NCBI GenBank assembly: GCA_034933305.1
Contig: JAYFNU010000023.1
Coordinates: 5,009-69,008, forward strand
DNA length: 64,000 nucleotides
Direction of reading: 5' to 3'
From: JAYFNU01 sp034933305
Lineage (GTDB): Bacteria > Bacillota > Clostridia > Oscillospirales > Ruminococcaceae
In this document: positions 50,210-59,640 of the stretch, piece by piece
Layout of the letters: each line of letters begins with the position of its first letter
Numbering within the stretch: the stretch's first letter is position 1
Program-made: the position numbers and the translations under genes
Notes under the pieces: model-generated
The model's input: the letters and a program-made list of their open reading frames with translations, nothing else
What the model was told of the DNA's origin: nothing
Databases searched by the model: none

Positions 50210-51637
50210 TCAGCTGTTTTTCTTCAGAAGATCGTGCTTGACGTCCCACAGCTTCTGCGACAGGTCGACGTAGTAGTTGTGCGGGTTTTCAAAGCGCTTG
50301 ACCTCGTCCCACATGGTGTCGAGCTGCGCCGCGCAGTAATCGCGGATCTCGCGCACCGTCGGCTGCGCGTAAACGAGACGGCCGCCGTCGAAGACGCGCA
50401 CGAGCAGCTCGCGCGCCGTGTAGTCGGTCAGCGTCTTGCGCTTCCAGGTGTAGTCGGGGTCGAACAGCTCGAGCGGCTTCGCGGGGTCGAGCACCTCGTC
50501 GTGGACGCAGACGTAATCGGCGATCGCCTTGCCCGTCGCGTTCTCGAAGATGCGGTAGACCTTCTTGAAGTGGGGCGTGGTGATCTTCTGGACGTTTTCG
50601 CTGATCTTGATCTTCGGGACGATGTTGCCGTTGTCGTCCTCGATGGCGGTCAGCTTGTAGACGCCGCCGAACACGGAGTCGCTCTTCGCGGTGATGAGCC
50701 GCTCGCCGACGCCGAAGGAGTCGACGACGCCGCCCTGCGCGATGACGTCGCGGATGATGTCCTCGTCGAGCGAGTTGCTGACGATGATCTTGCAGTCCGG
50801 CAGGCCCGCGTCGTCGAGCGTCTGGCGCATGCGCTTCGTAAGGTAGGTGATATCGCCCGAGTCGATGCGCACGCTGCATTTCGTGATGCCGAGCTCCTTG
50901 AACACGCGGATGGCGTTCGGCAGGCCGCTCTTCAGGACGTTGTAGGTGTCGATGAGCAGCGAGGCGTTGTTCGGGTAGATCTTGCAGAAGGCCTTGAAGG
51001 CGGTGTATTCGTCGTCGAACAGCTGGATCCACGAGTGCGCCATCGTGCCGAGCGCCGGGATGTCGAAGAACTTGTCCGTCAGCGTGCAGGACGTGCCGGC
51101 GCAGCCGGCGATGTACGCGGCGCGCGCGCCGAAGAAGGCCGCGTCAGCCCCCTGGGCCCTGCGCGCGCCGAACTCCATGACCGCGCGCCCCTCGGCGGCG
51201 CGGACGATGCGGTTGGCCTTTGTCGCGATGAGCGACTGATGGTTGAGACACAGCAGCGCGAAGGTCTCGATGATCTGCGCCTGCTCCGCGTCGGCGCGCA
51301 CGATCATCAGCGGCTCGCCGGGGAAGACGGGCGTCCCCTCGGGGACCGCCCACACGTCGCCGGTGAAGCGGAAGTCGCGCAGCGAGTCGATCCAGCTCTT
51401 GTCGAAAATATGCTTGCTCTCGAGATAGGCGATGTCGTCCGCGTCGAAATGCAGATTTTTGATGTAGTCGATGACCGACGACAGCCCCGCGCAGATGGCG
51501 AAACCGCCTCCGTCCGGAACGGTGCGGAAGAACGCGTCGAAGTAGACCTTGCGCTTTCCCTGCCCCGAAAGATGGTAGCCGTTCGCCATGGTGTATTCGT
51601 AGTAGTCGCACAGCAGCGTCAGATTGTTCCTGTCCAT
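50210..51637 (-). CDS. pncB: Nicotinate phosphoribosyltransferase
   Basis: A 475-aa enzyme of NAD salvage that joins nicotinate and PRPP to give nicotinate mononucleotide. Family signatures are LTLLCDYYEYTMANGY at the start, FGARRAQGADAAFFGARAAY, the catalytic-His region LGTMAHSWIQ, SVRIDSGDITYLTKRMR and VDSFGVGERLIT. Full length for the bacterial type. ATG at 51637 has GAGGG upstream; an in-frame start farther up would lie outside the promoter. Cotranscribed with the HAD gene. Confidence 0.95.
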   Translation of the reverse strand: MDRNNLTLLCDYYEYTMANGYHLSGQGKRKVYFDAFFRTVPDGGGFAICAGLSSVIDYIKNLHFDADDIAYLESKHIFDKSWIDSLRDFRFTGDVWAVPEGTPVFPGEPLMIVRADAEQAQIIETFALLCLNHQSLIATKANRIVRAAEGRAVMEFGARRAQGADAAFFGARAAYIAGCAGTSCTLTDKFFDIPALGTMAHSWIQLFDDEYTAFKAFCKIYPNNASLLIDTYNVLKSGLPNAIRVFKELGITKCSVRIDSGDITYLTKRMRQTLDDAGLPDCKIIVSNSLDEDIIRDVIAQGGVVDSFGVGERLITAKSDSVFGGVYKLTAIEDDNGNIVPKIKISENVQKITTPHFKKVYRIFENATGKAIADYVCVHDEVLDPAKPLELFDPDYTWKRKTLTDYTARELLVRVFDGGRLVYAQPTVREIRDYCAAQLDTMWDEVKRFENPHNYYVDLSQKLWDVKHDLLKKNS

Positions 51638-51662
51638 GCCCTCGCCCCTTCGGTTTTTTCTT

Positions 51663-51691
51663 ATTATCACACACTCGCGCTTTTTTTGCAA
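51663..51691 (-). promoter_or_regulatory. Promoter of pncB
   Basis: On the minus strand TTGCAA (51686-51691), 17-bp spacer and GATAAT (51663-51668). Confidence 0.65.
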
Positions 51692-51714
51692 TAAAGCGGG
51701 CCGCCGCGGAGCTG

Positions 51715-51780
51715 TGCTATAATTTCGTGATTTTGTCGGTGTACTTTGGGGCAAAATTGTGGTATGCTTTTATCTATAAT
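51715..51780 (+). promoter_or_regulatory. Probable promoter region of the V-ATPase operon
   Basis: TGCTATAAT (51715-51723) is a consensus extended -10 box without a clear -35. A second TATAAT lies at 51775-51780. The leader to the first ATG (51820) is 40-100 nt. Confidence 0.45.
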
Positions 51781-51819
51781 GCCCTAGTTTTGAGATTTGA
51801 TCCGACAGGTGAAAGAGAC

Positions 51820-52128
51820 ATGAACGTACTGGAAAAAATCAGGGAAGCCGAAAAAGAGGCGGCGGCCGTCCGCCAGCAGGGCGCCGCGGACGCCCGCGAT
51901 TACGCGCGCGAGGCGCTCGCCGAGCAGACGAAGCAGACGCAGGCGCTCCTCGCCGCGGCAAAGACCGACGCGGACGCGCTGCGGGAGAAGGCGGGCGCGG
52001 ACGCGAAGCTGGAGGCCGACGCCTTTATCGATCAGGCCGCGAAGGCGGACGCGCAGCTCGTGCGGGAGGCTTCCGGCCGGCTCGGCGACGCCTGCGCGCG
52101 CATCGTGCAAGAGGTGCGCGGTCTATGA
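51820..52128 (+). CDS. ntpF: V-type ATPase peripheral stalk subunit G/H (NtpF-like)
   Basis: A 102-aa protein, nearly all one long alpha helix with heptad-like Ala/Glu/Lys/Gln pattern (VLEKIREAEKEAAAVRQQG, then EQTKQTQALLAAAKTDADAL). This fits the small subunit that pairs with subunit E to form the peripheral stalk, linking the catalytic head to subunit I. First in a nine-gene operon whose order matches E. hirae ntpFIKECGABD. ATG at 51820 has AGGTGA 7 nt upstream; the next gene overlaps by 4 nt. Confidence 0.85.
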   Translation: MNVLEKIREAEKEAAAVRQQGAADARDYAREALAEQTKQTQALLAAAKTDADALREKAGADAKLEADAFIDQAAKADAQLVREASGRLGDACARIVQEVRGL

Positions 52129-54011
52129 TCGTACCGATGAAAAAAGTCACGGTCTTCGCGCTGCGGCGCGACCGTGAGGCGATCCTGCTCGCGCTGCAGC
52201 GCTCGGGCCGCATGATGATCGTCGAGAGCGACGGCAGCGTGCGCGACGCGGCGCTCGGCGACGCCGAGGAATCCGTGCGCGGCGCGGCCGAGGCGCTCGC
52301 CTTCATGAAGAAATACGGCCCGAAGAAGGGCCTGCTCGACGCCGCGCCGTCGGCGAGCTTCGACGAGCTCATGGCCGACAAAAAGGACGCGCAGGCGCTG
52401 TGCGACGAGGTGCGCGGCATCGAGGAGCGCGCGGCGCAGCTCAACAACGACGTGTCGGCGCTCACGAGCGCGGGCGAGCAGCTCACACCCTGGCTGCCGC
52501 TCGACATCCCCCTCGGCGAGCTCGGCGACACGAAGACCGCCCGCGTGCACACGGGCTACGTCCCCGCCGCGAAGGCTGCGCAGCTGCAGCAGGAGCTCGG
52601 GGAGCGCGGCGCCTACTGCGAGCTGCTCGGGCCGGCCGCCGGCTCGCTCGCTGTCCTCGTCGTCAACCACAAGAGCGGCGACGAGGAGATCGGCGCGCTT
52701 CTCAAATCGCTCGGCTTCATCGAGTCGGCGCCGCCGCAGGCCGACGGGACCGCCCGGCAGGAGCTTGCGCGCATCGACGCGCGCATCGGCGCGTCGAAGG
52801 AAAAGCTCGCCGAGCTCAGCGCGCAGGCGCGCGGGAAGGGCGACGAGATCCGCTCGCTCGAGCTGCTGTACGACAAGCTGGGGGCGGATCTTCGCCGCAG
52901 GCAGACGCCGTACGGCGAGACGCAGGCGACGTTTTATCTGACGGGCTGGGTCGAGGCGTCCGAAACGGACGCCGTCGAGAGCGCGCTGCATGACGCGACC
53001 GACGCCTTCGAGTTCATCGCCGAGGACCCCGGTCCCGACGACAAGCCGCCCACGCGCACGAAGAACGACAAATTCGTCACCCCCTTTGAGACGCTCACCG
53101 ACATGTTCAGCCGCCCGAACCCGCGCGACGGCATCGATCCCAACCCGGCGATGGCACCGTGGTACTGGATCATCTTCGGCATGATGATGGCGGACGCCGG
53201 CTACGGCGTCGTGATGGCGGTGCTGTTCGGGGGCTATCTGCTCATTAAAAAGCCCAAGCCGAACGAGGCGAAGCTCATCCGGGTGCTGTGCCTCGGCAGC
53301 ATAACCACCGCCTTCTGGGGCGTCATGTTCGGTAGCTATTTCGGCGCCGAGTGGTTCCCGCCGGTGCTGTTCACGCCGCTGTACGATCCGCTGCCCATGA
53401 TGGTGCTGTGCTTCATCATCGGCGCGCTGCACATCTGCTGCGGCATCGTCATCAACGCCGTCGAGAAGTTCAGGCAGGGCGATCCGCTCGCCGGGATCTT
53501 TGACAATCTGTGCTGGGTGACGATGCTCGCCGGACTCGGCATGCTGTGCCTGCCCGCGACGGCGGCGGCCGGCAAGTGGCTGGCCATCGCCTCGGCGGCG
53601 GCCATCGCGCTCATGGCGAAGCGGGGGACGAAGAATCCCTTCGCGCGCCTCGGCGGCGGGCTGCTCGCGCTGTACGGCATCACCGGCTATATCAGCGACA
53701 TCCTGTCCTATTCCCGCATCCTCGCGCTGATGCTCTCGTCGGGCGTCGTCGCGATGGTCATGAACATGCTCGCGGGCATGGTGCAGGGCAGCGGCGGCCC
53801 GTGGTGGCTCATGGCGCTGCGGTTCATCCCGGCGCTCGCCATTTACATCGCGGGACACGTGTTCAACCTCGCGATGGGCCTGCTGTCGGCTTACGTCCAC
53901 GCGAGCCGTCTGCAGTATATCGAATTTTTCGGAAAATTCTACGAGGGCGGCGGTTACAAATTCGCGCCGCTTTCGGCGGATTCCAAATACACCGAAATCT
54001 ATGACAAGTAG
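52125..54011 (+). CDS. ntpI: V-type ATPase subunit I (a-subunit homologue)
   Basis: A 628-aa subunit. The N-terminal half (about 1-320) is cytoplasmic, with coiled coils that bind the peripheral stalks. The C-terminal half has seven or eight transmembrane helices from about residue 340 (PWYWIIFGMMMADAGYGVVM). It carries SYSRILALMLSSGVVAMVMN with the essential Arg of the ion half-channels, and ends in a helix before HVFNLAMGLLSAYVHASRLQ and the conserved FFGKFYEGGGYKF. The subunit provides the stationary path for the translocated ion against the K ring. Confidence 0.93.
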   Translation: MIVPMKKVTVFALRRDREAILLALQRSGRMMIVESDGSVRDAALGDAEESVRGAAEALAFMKKYGPKKGLLDAAPSASFDELMADKKDAQALCDEVRGIEERAAQLNNDVSALTSAGEQLTPWLPLDIPLGELGDTKTARVHTGYVPAAKAAQLQQELGERGAYCELLGPAAGSLAVLVVNHKSGDEEIGALLKSLGFIESAPPQADGTARQELARIDARIGASKEKLAELSAQARGKGDEIRSLELLYDKLGADLRRRQTPYGETQATFYLTGWVEASETDAVESALHDATDAFEFIAEDPGPDDKPPTRTKNDKFVTPFETLTDMFSRPNPRDGIDPNPAMAPWYWIIFGMMMADAGYGVVMAVLFGGYLLIKKPKPNEAKLIRVLCLGSITTAFWGVMFGSYFGAEWFPPVLFTPLYDPLPMMVLCFIIGALHICCGIVINAVEKFRQGDPLAGIFDNLCWVTMLAGLGMLCLPATAAAGKWLAIASAAAIALMAKRGTKNPFARLGGGLLALYGITGYISDILSYSRILALMLSSGVVAMVMNMLAGMVQGSGGPWWLMALRFIPALAIYIAGHVFNLAMGLLSAYVHASRLQYIEFFGKFYEGGGYKFAPLSADSKYTEIYDK

Positions 54012-54037
54012 AAATCAATAATCTGGAGGAAACAACC

Positions 54038-54511
54038 ATGTCTCTCGGACTCTTTATCGCGATCTCGGGCGCGGCGCTCGCCGCCGTCCTCGCCGGCATC
54101 GGCTCCGCGTACGGCGTGCGCATCGCGGGCCAGGCGGCCGCCGGCGTCTGCTCCGAAAACCCCGACCTGTTCGGCAAGCTGCTGGTCATCCAGGCGCTGC
54201 CGGGAACCCAGGGCATCTACGGCTTCCTGACGGCCATCATCGTCCTGCTCAAGCTCGGCATGATCGGCGGCACGCCGGTCGACGTCAGCCTCGAGAAGGG
54301 CCTCGAGCTCTTCGCCTGCTGCATGCCCATCGCCATCGGCGGCCTGTTCTCCGCCATCTATCAGGGCAAAACGGCCGTAGCGGCCATCCACATGACGGCC
54401 AAACAGCCCGAAGCGTCGGCCCGCGGCATCACGATGACCGCGCTCGTCGAGACGTACGCCATCCTCGCGCTGCTCGCGTCCATCCTGATGGTGTTCGGCG
54501 TCCAGCTCTGA
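54038..54511 (+). CDS. ntpK: V-type ATPase rotor-ring subunit K, Na+-type ligand set
   Basis: A 157-aa proteolipid of four helices (two fused hairpins). The residues that bind Na+ in E. hirae NtpK (L61, T64, Q65, Q110, E139) have counterparts here: ALPGTQGIYGF gives L54, T57 and Q58, AIYQGKTAVAAI gives Q109, and LVETYAILAL gives E138. Na+ coupling is therefore likely (inference from the established E. hirae structure). GGAGG lies 8 nt before the ATG. Confidence 0.93.
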   Translation: MSLGLFIAISGAALAAVLAGIGSAYGVRIAGQAAAGVCSENPDLFGKLLVIQALPGTQGIYGFLTAIIVLLKLGMIGGTPVDVSLEKGLELFACCMPIAIGGLFSAIYQGKTAVAAIHMTAKQPEASARGITMTALVETYAILALLASILMVFGVQL

Positions 54512-54549
54512 GTCCCGCCGCATAGATCCAAGAAAGGAAGGATACCGCG

Positions 54550-55149
54550 TTGAGCGAAACAAGAATCATCGACGCGATCCTCGGCGACGCGCACAGGGAA
54601 GCCGGGGAGCTGCTGCAGAAAGCAAAAGACGACGCGCAGGCGTCCCGCGAGGCGGCGCTGGAAGCGGCGCGGCAGCGCGCCGCGCGCATCGCCGACACCG
54701 CCCGCAGGGACGGCGAGGAGATCCGCCGCCGCGCCATGCTCGGCGCCGAGCTTGCGGCGCGGAAAAATGCCCTCGCGGCGCGCCGCGGCCAGCTCGACAA
54801 GGCGTTCGACAACGCCTATGCGGCGCTGTGCGCGCTGCCCGACAGCGAATACGCCGCGCTGCTGACGAAGCTCGCCGGCCGCTGCGCCGAAACGGGCCGC
54901 GAGACGCTGCTCGTGCCGCCCGCGCGCCTCGCCTGCTGTGAAAAGCTGCTGCCGGCGCTGAATGAGACGATGAAAAAGACCGGCCGGGACGGCGCGCTCA
55001 AGGCGGCCGCGTCCGAGGCGGTCAAAGGCGGCGTGCGCTTTGTCGGCGAGACGGCCGACATCGACTGCTCGTTCGCCTCGCTCGTGCGCGCCGCGCGCGA
55101 CGAGAAGGAAACGGAGATCTACAAACTGCTGTTCGGCGAAAAGGAGTAA
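54550..55149 (+). CDS. ntpE: V-type ATPase peripheral stalk subunit E
   Basis: A 199-aa subunit. The N-terminal 100 residues form a charged helix (AHREAGELLQKAKDDAQASR) that pairs with subunit G/H. The C-terminal globular domain is recognisable from VRFVGETADIDCSFASLV and the final EIYKLLFGEKE. Start is TTG at 54550, supported by AAGGAAGGA 8 nt upstream; no ATG or GTG in the frame gives a full-length protein. Confidence 0.88.
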   Translation: MSETRIIDAILGDAHREAGELLQKAKDDAQASREAALEAARQRAARIADTARRDGEEIRRRAMLGAELAARKNALAARRGQLDKAFDNAYAALCALPDSEYAALLTKLAGRCAETGRETLLVPPARLACCEKLLPALNETMKKTGRDGALKAAASEAVKGGVRFVGETADIDCSFASLVRAARDEKETEIYKLLFGEKE

Positions 55150-55151
55150 GC

Positions 55152-56105
55152 ATGCCCACGGACAATTATCCTTACGCCGTCGGGCGTATCCGGGTGCTGG
55201 AGAGCGGCCTGCTCGGGGACGCGAAGCTCGCGCGGCTCGCGGAGCTGCCATACGACGCGGCCCGCAGGCAGCTGCTCGACTGGGGCTTCGCCGCGGAATA
55301 CCCCGTCAAGGAGGACGCCGACGGTCTCATCGACTACCGCCGGCGCGAGATCCGCGACGTCATCCGTGAGCTGACCCCGCAGCCGGAGCTGACCGACCTG
55401 TTTTATCTTGAATACGACGCCATCAATCTCAAGCTGCTGCTCAAGCAGCGGCTGCTCGGCGGCGGCGACGTCGTCGCGACCGAGCTCACGCCGGGCGTGT
55501 TCGATCCCGCGCTGCTCGACGGGGCCGTCGACGCGAAGGACTACGCGGCGCTCGGCGAACCGCTGTGCTCCCGCATGAACGATGTGGAAGCGCGCATGGC
55601 GCTGTCGCCCGATCCCCGCGTGCTCAGCGCGATGGTCGACGACGCGGTGTTCGCGTATATTTTCGCCGCGCTCGACAAGCACAAGAACGCGTTCTGCGAG
55701 GACTATTTCCGCCGCAAGGCGGATTACACGAACATTCTGAGCCTGCTGCGGGCGCGCGCGCTGCGCATGAGCGAGGCCGATTTCGAGCAGATGCTCGTCG
55801 GCGGCGGCGCGATCGGAAAAGATGCGCTCGCCGGCTGCCTCGGCGCCGAAACGGAGCTGCTCGCCGCCCGCCTCGGCGGGGGCGAGAACGGCGAAGCCGT
55901 CAAGCCGGCGCTCGCCGCATATGCCGCGGGCGGTGCGCGCGCCGCGTCCGACGCGCTGCAGAAGGCGCTGCTCGACGCGGGCACGGCGCAGCGCGACGAT
56001 CCCTTCGGCATCGGCGCGCTGGCGGCGTTTTTGCTGCGCGGCGAGTATGAGTGCCGGGCGCTGCGGCGCATGTTCGCGGAAAAGCGCATGCGCGCGGCCG
56101 TATAA
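55152..56105 (+). CDS. ntpC: V-type ATPase subunit C (d-like, central stalk cap)
   Basis: A 317-aa all-helical subunit with YAVGRIRVLESGLL at the start, FYLEYDAINLKLLLKQRLLG in the first repeat and a threefold pseudo-repeat of helical bundles (DYFRRKADYTNILSLLRARA). It forms the funnel joining the rotating axle (D/F) to the K ring. It starts 2 nt after the subunit E stop. Confidence 0.9.
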   Translation: MPTDNYPYAVGRIRVLESGLLGDAKLARLAELPYDAARRQLLDWGFAAEYPVKEDADGLIDYRRREIRDVIRELTPQPELTDLFYLEYDAINLKLLLKQRLLGGGDVVATELTPGVFDPALLDGAVDAKDYAALGEPLCSRMNDVEARMALSPDPRVLSAMVDDAVFAYIFAALDKHKNAFCEDYFRRKADYTNILSLLRARALRMSEADFEQMLVGGGAIGKDALAGCLGAETELLAARLGGGENGEAVKPALAAYAAGGARAASDALQKALLDAGTAQRDDPFGIGALAAFLLRGEYECRALRRMFAEKRMRAAV

Positions 56106-56117
56106 GGAGGACTTCGA

Positions 56118-56453
56118 ATGGCTGAGAACAAGATCGCCGTCATCGGGGACCGCGATTCGGTCATGCTGTGGCGGGCGCTGGGCATCGAGACGGTGTTCGC
56201 GACCGAGCAGCGGGAGATCGAGCGCGCCGTCCACCGGCTCGCCCGCGAGGGCGCGGCGGTCATCTATATCACCGAGGCCGACGCCGAGCTCGCCGCGGAG
56301 GCGATCGGGCGCTACCGGACCGAGGCGTTTCCCGCGATCATCCCCATCCCCGACCGGGGCGGGTCGAACGGCCTCGGGCAGCGGGGCATCAAGGCGAACA
56401 TCGAGAAGGCCATCGGCGCCGATATCCTGTTTGAGAACAAGGAGAATGCATAA
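56118..56453 (+). CDS. ntpG: V-type ATPase subunit F (NtpG)
   Basis: A 111-aa Rossmann-like subunit: NKIAVIGDRDSVMLWRALGI, AVIYITEADAELAAEAI, FPAIIPIPDRGGSNGLG and a C-terminal helix. It is part of the central axle with subunit D. AAGGAGGA lies 7 nt before ATG 56118. The A subunit starts immediately at the next base after the stop. Confidence 0.92.
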   Translation: MAENKIAVIGDRDSVMLWRALGIETVFATEQREIERAVHRLAREGAAVIYITEADAELAAEAIGRYRTEAFPAIIPIPDRGGSNGLGQRGIKANIEKAIGADILFENKENA

Positions 56454-58241
56454 ATGAGTGAACAAAAGACGAACGCCGTCATTGAAAAGGTCGCGGGGCC
56501 GCTCATCGTCGCGTCCGGCATGCGCGACTGCCAGATGTACGACGTGGCCCGCGTGTCCGATAAAAAGCTCATCGGCGAGATCATCGAGCTGCGCGGCGAC
56601 CGCGCGTCCATCCAGGTGTACGAGGAGACGGCGGGGCTCGGCCCCGGCGAGCCGGTCTACGCGACGGGCGAGCCGCTGGCCGCGGAGCTCGGACCCGGCC
56701 TCATCGGCGGCATCTTCGACGGCATCCAGCGCCCGCTCGAGACCATTTACGAGCAGTTCGGCGACCGCATCACCCGCGGCATCGACGTGCCGAAGCTGCC
56801 GCGCGATAAAAAGTGGCGCTTTGTGCCCGTCGCCAAAAAGGGCGACGAGCTCGGCGCCGGCGATGTGCTCGGCACGGTCGCCGAGACCGAGGCCGTCACC
56901 CAGAAGATCATGGTGCCGCCCAATCTGCGCGGTACGCTCGAATGGATCGCCGACGGCGAATTCACGATCGAGGAGACGATCGCGAAACTGCGCCTGCCCT
57001 CCGGCGAGCTGCGGGAGCTGCCGATGCTGCAGAAATGGCCCGTCCGGCGCGGCCGCCCGTTCGGCGAAAAGCTGACGCCGACGGAGCCGATGGTCACCGG
57101 CCAGCGCACCATCGACACCCTCTTCCCGATTTCGAAGGGCGGCGTCGCCGCCATCCCCGGCCCGTTCGGCTCCGGCAAGACGGTCGTCCAGCATCAGCTC
57201 GCGAAATGGGCCGACGCCGACATCATCGTCTACATCGGCTGCGGCGAGCGCGGCAACGAGATGACCGACGTGCTCATGGAGTTCCCGGAGCTCAAGGATC
57301 CGCGCACGGGACTGCCGCTCATGAAGCGCACCGTGCTCATCGCCAACACCTCCGACATGCCCGTCGCGGCGCGCGAGGCGTCCATCTACACCGGCATCAC
57401 CATCGCGGAGTACTTCCGCGACATGGGCTATAAGGTCGCCGTCATGGCGGACTCCACCTCCCGCTGGGCCGAGGCGCTGCGCGAGATGAGCGGACGTCTC
57501 GAGGAGATGCCCGGCGAGGAGGGCTACCCCGCCTACCTGTCGTCCCGCCTCGCGGAGTTCTACGAGCGCGCGGGCGTCGTGGTCTGCCTCGGCAAGGAGC
57601 ACCGCGTGGGCGCGGTCACGGCCATCGGCGCCGTGTCGCCTCCGGGCGGCGATACGTCGGAGCCGGTATCGCAGGCGACGCTGCGCATCGTCAAGGTCTT
57701 CTGGGGCTTGTCCGCGCAGCTCGCCTACAAGCGCCATTTTCCCGCCATCGACTGGCTGACGAGCTATTCCCTCTATAAAGACACCATGTGCGAATACTAC
57801 GACCGCAACATCGGCGCCGACTGGTCGTCGATGGTCGCCGAGACGATGGGCCTTCTCCAGGAGGAGGCCGAGCTCGAGGAGATCGTGCGGCTCGTGGGCG
57901 TCGACGCGCTGGGCTATAAGGACCGCCTCAAGCTCGAGACGGCGCGCAGCATCCGCGAGGATTACCTGCACCAGATCGCTTTCCACGAGGTCGACACCTA
58001 CACCTCGCCGAAAAAGCAGTACGGCATGCTCAAGACCATTCTGTCGTGGCATGCGAAGGCGAACGACGCGCTCGACAAGGACGTCGCCTTCAGCAAGCTG
58101 ACGTCGATGGCCTGCATCGAAAAGATCGGCCGCATGAAATACATCAAAGAGGACGAATTCGAGCAGCGCATCGACCAGCTCAACATCGAGATGGAAGACG
58201 AGTTCGCGGCGCTCATCGGAACGGAGGACGACTATGCGTAA
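56454..58241 (+). CDS. ntpA: V-type ATPase catalytic subunit A
   Basis: A 595-aa catalytic subunit, full length. The Walker A loop is GPFGSGKTV (Lys242). The bulge region after residue 110 (non-homologous region, KLPRDKKWRFVPVAKKGDEL) distinguishes it from F-type beta subunits. MADSTSRWAEALREMSGRL and YPAYLSSRLAEFYERAG are diagnostic stretches. It hydrolyses or makes ATP at the A/B interface. It overlaps subunit B by 8 nt. Confidence 0.97.
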   Translation: MSEQKTNAVIEKVAGPLIVASGMRDCQMYDVARVSDKKLIGEIIELRGDRASIQVYEETAGLGPGEPVYATGEPLAAELGPGLIGGIFDGIQRPLETIYEQFGDRITRGIDVPKLPRDKKWRFVPVAKKGDELGAGDVLGTVAETEAVTQKIMVPPNLRGTLEWIADGEFTIEETIAKLRLPSGELRELPMLQKWPVRRGRPFGEKLTPTEPMVTGQRTIDTLFPISKGGVAAIPGPFGSGKTVVQHQLAKWADADIIVYIGCGERGNEMTDVLMEFPELKDPRTGLPLMKRTVLIANTSDMPVAAREASIYTGITIAEYFRDMGYKVAVMADSTSRWAEALREMSGRLEEMPGEEGYPAYLSSRLAEFYERAGVVVCLGKEHRVGAVTAIGAVSPPGGDTSEPVSQATLRIVKVFWGLSAQLAYKRHFPAIDWLTSYSLYKDTMCEYYDRNIGADWSSMVAETMGLLQEEAELEEIVRLVGVDALGYKDRLKLETARSIREDYLHQIAFHEVDTYTSPKKQYGMLKTILSWHAKANDALDKDVAFSKLTSMACIEKIGRMKYIKEDEFEQRIDQLNIEMEDEFAALIGTEDDYA

Positions 58242-59637
58242 AGAATACAAAACAATCCGGGAAGTCGTCGGCCCGCTGATGCTCGTCGACGGCGTCGAGG
58301 GCGTCAAATACGACGAGCTCGTCGAGATCGAGCAGCAGGACGGCGAGGTCCGCCTCGGCAAGGTCCTGGAGATCGAGAAAGACCGGGCGCTCGTGCAGCT
58401 GTTCGAGAGCTCGCAGGGCCTGCGCATCGTCACGAGCAAGGCCCGCTTCCTCGGCCACGGCACCCAGCTCGGCGTCAGCCGCGACATGCTCGGCCGCGTC
58501 TTCGACGGCATGGGCCGTCCCATCGACGGCGGCGCCGACATCATCCCCGAAAAAAAGCTCGACATCAACGGCTCCCCCATCAACCCCGCGGCGCGCGACT
58601 ATCCCGCCGAGTTCATCCAGACCGGCATCTCCGCCATCGACGGCCTCAACACGCTCGTCCGCGGCCAGAAGCTGCCGGTGTTCTCCGGCTCGGGCCTGCC
58701 GCACGCCCAGCTCGCCGCGCAGATCGCGCGCCAGGCGAAGGTGCGCTCCTCCGGCGAGGGCTTCGCGGTCGTGTTCGCCGCCATCGGCATCACCTTCGAG
58801 GAGGCCGACTTCTTTATCAGCGACTTCCGCAAGACGGGCGCCATCGAGCGCGCCGTGCTGTTCATGAACCTCGCGAACGACCCGGCCGTCGAGCGCATCG
58901 CGACCCCGCGCATGGCCATCACCTGCGCGGAATACCTCGCGTATGAGCTCGGCATGCACGTGCTCGTCATTCTGACCGACATCACCAACTACGCCGAGGC
59001 GCTGCGCGAGGTATCCGCCGCGCGCAAGGAGATCCCCGGCCGCCGCGGTTACCCGGGCTATATGTACACCGACCTCGCGTCGCTGTACGAGCGCGCGGGC
59101 CGCATCAAGGGCAACAAGGGCTCGATCACGCAGATCCCGATCCTCTCGATGCCCGAGGACGACAAGACCCACCCGATCCCCGACCTCACCGGCTACATCA
59201 CCGAAGGGCAGATCATCCTGTCCCGCGAGCTCAACCGCCGCGGCATCACGCCGCCCATCGACGTGCTCCCGTCGCTGTCGCGCCTCAAGGACAAGGGGAC
59301 CGGCAAGGGGAAGACCCGCGAGGATCACTCCGACACGATGAACCAGCTGTTCTCCGCGTACGCGCGCGGCAAGGACGCGAAGGAGCTCGCCGTCATCCTC
59401 GGCGACGCCGCCCTGACGCCCGTCGACAAGCTGTACGCCGAGTTCGCGACCCAGTTCGAGAACCGCTACGTCTCGCAGGGCTACTACACCAACCGCACCA
59501 TCGAGGAGACGCTCGACCTCGGCTGGGAGCTGCTCAAGATCCTGCCGCGCAGCGAGATGAAGCGCATCCGCGACGAGTACCTCGACAAGTACTGGCCTGT
59601 CGAAGCGGACGGCGCAGGCGAGAAGACGGAGGCGTAA
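58234..59637 (+). CDS. ntpB: V-type ATPase subunit B
   Basis: A 467-aa non-catalytic nucleotide-binding subunit. As expected, the P-loop is replaced by FSGSGLPHAQLAAQIARQA. It includes ITNYAEALREVSAARKEIPG, RGYPGYMYTDLASLYERAG and the Arg-finger region in DVLPSLSRL, and alternates with A in the head. Confidence 0.97.
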   Translation: MRKEYKTIREVVGPLMLVDGVEGVKYDELVEIEQQDGEVRLGKVLEIEKDRALVQLFESSQGLRIVTSKARFLGHGTQLGVSRDMLGRVFDGMGRPIDGGADIIPEKKLDINGSPINPAARDYPAEFIQTGISAIDGLNTLVRGQKLPVFSGSGLPHAQLAAQIARQAKVRSSGEGFAVVFAAIGITFEEADFFISDFRKTGAIERAVLFMNLANDPAVERIATPRMAITCAEYLAYELGMHVLVILTDITNYAEALREVSAARKEIPGRRGYPGYMYTDLASLYERAGRIKGNKGSITQIPILSMPEDDKTHPIPDLTGYITEGQIILSRELNRRGITPPIDVLPSLSRLKDKGTGKGKTREDHSDTMNQLFSAYARGKDAKELAVILGDAALTPVDKLYAEFATQFENRYVSQGYYTNRTIEETLDLGWELLKILPRSEMKRIRDEYLDKYWPVEADGAGEKTEA

Positions 59638-59640
59638 GCC

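Noticed and set aside
55119..58583. An 1154-codon open frame on the minus strand across the V-ATPase C, F, A and B genes
   Set aside because: It lies opposite well-recognised conserved subunits and shows no domain or ribosome-binding site.
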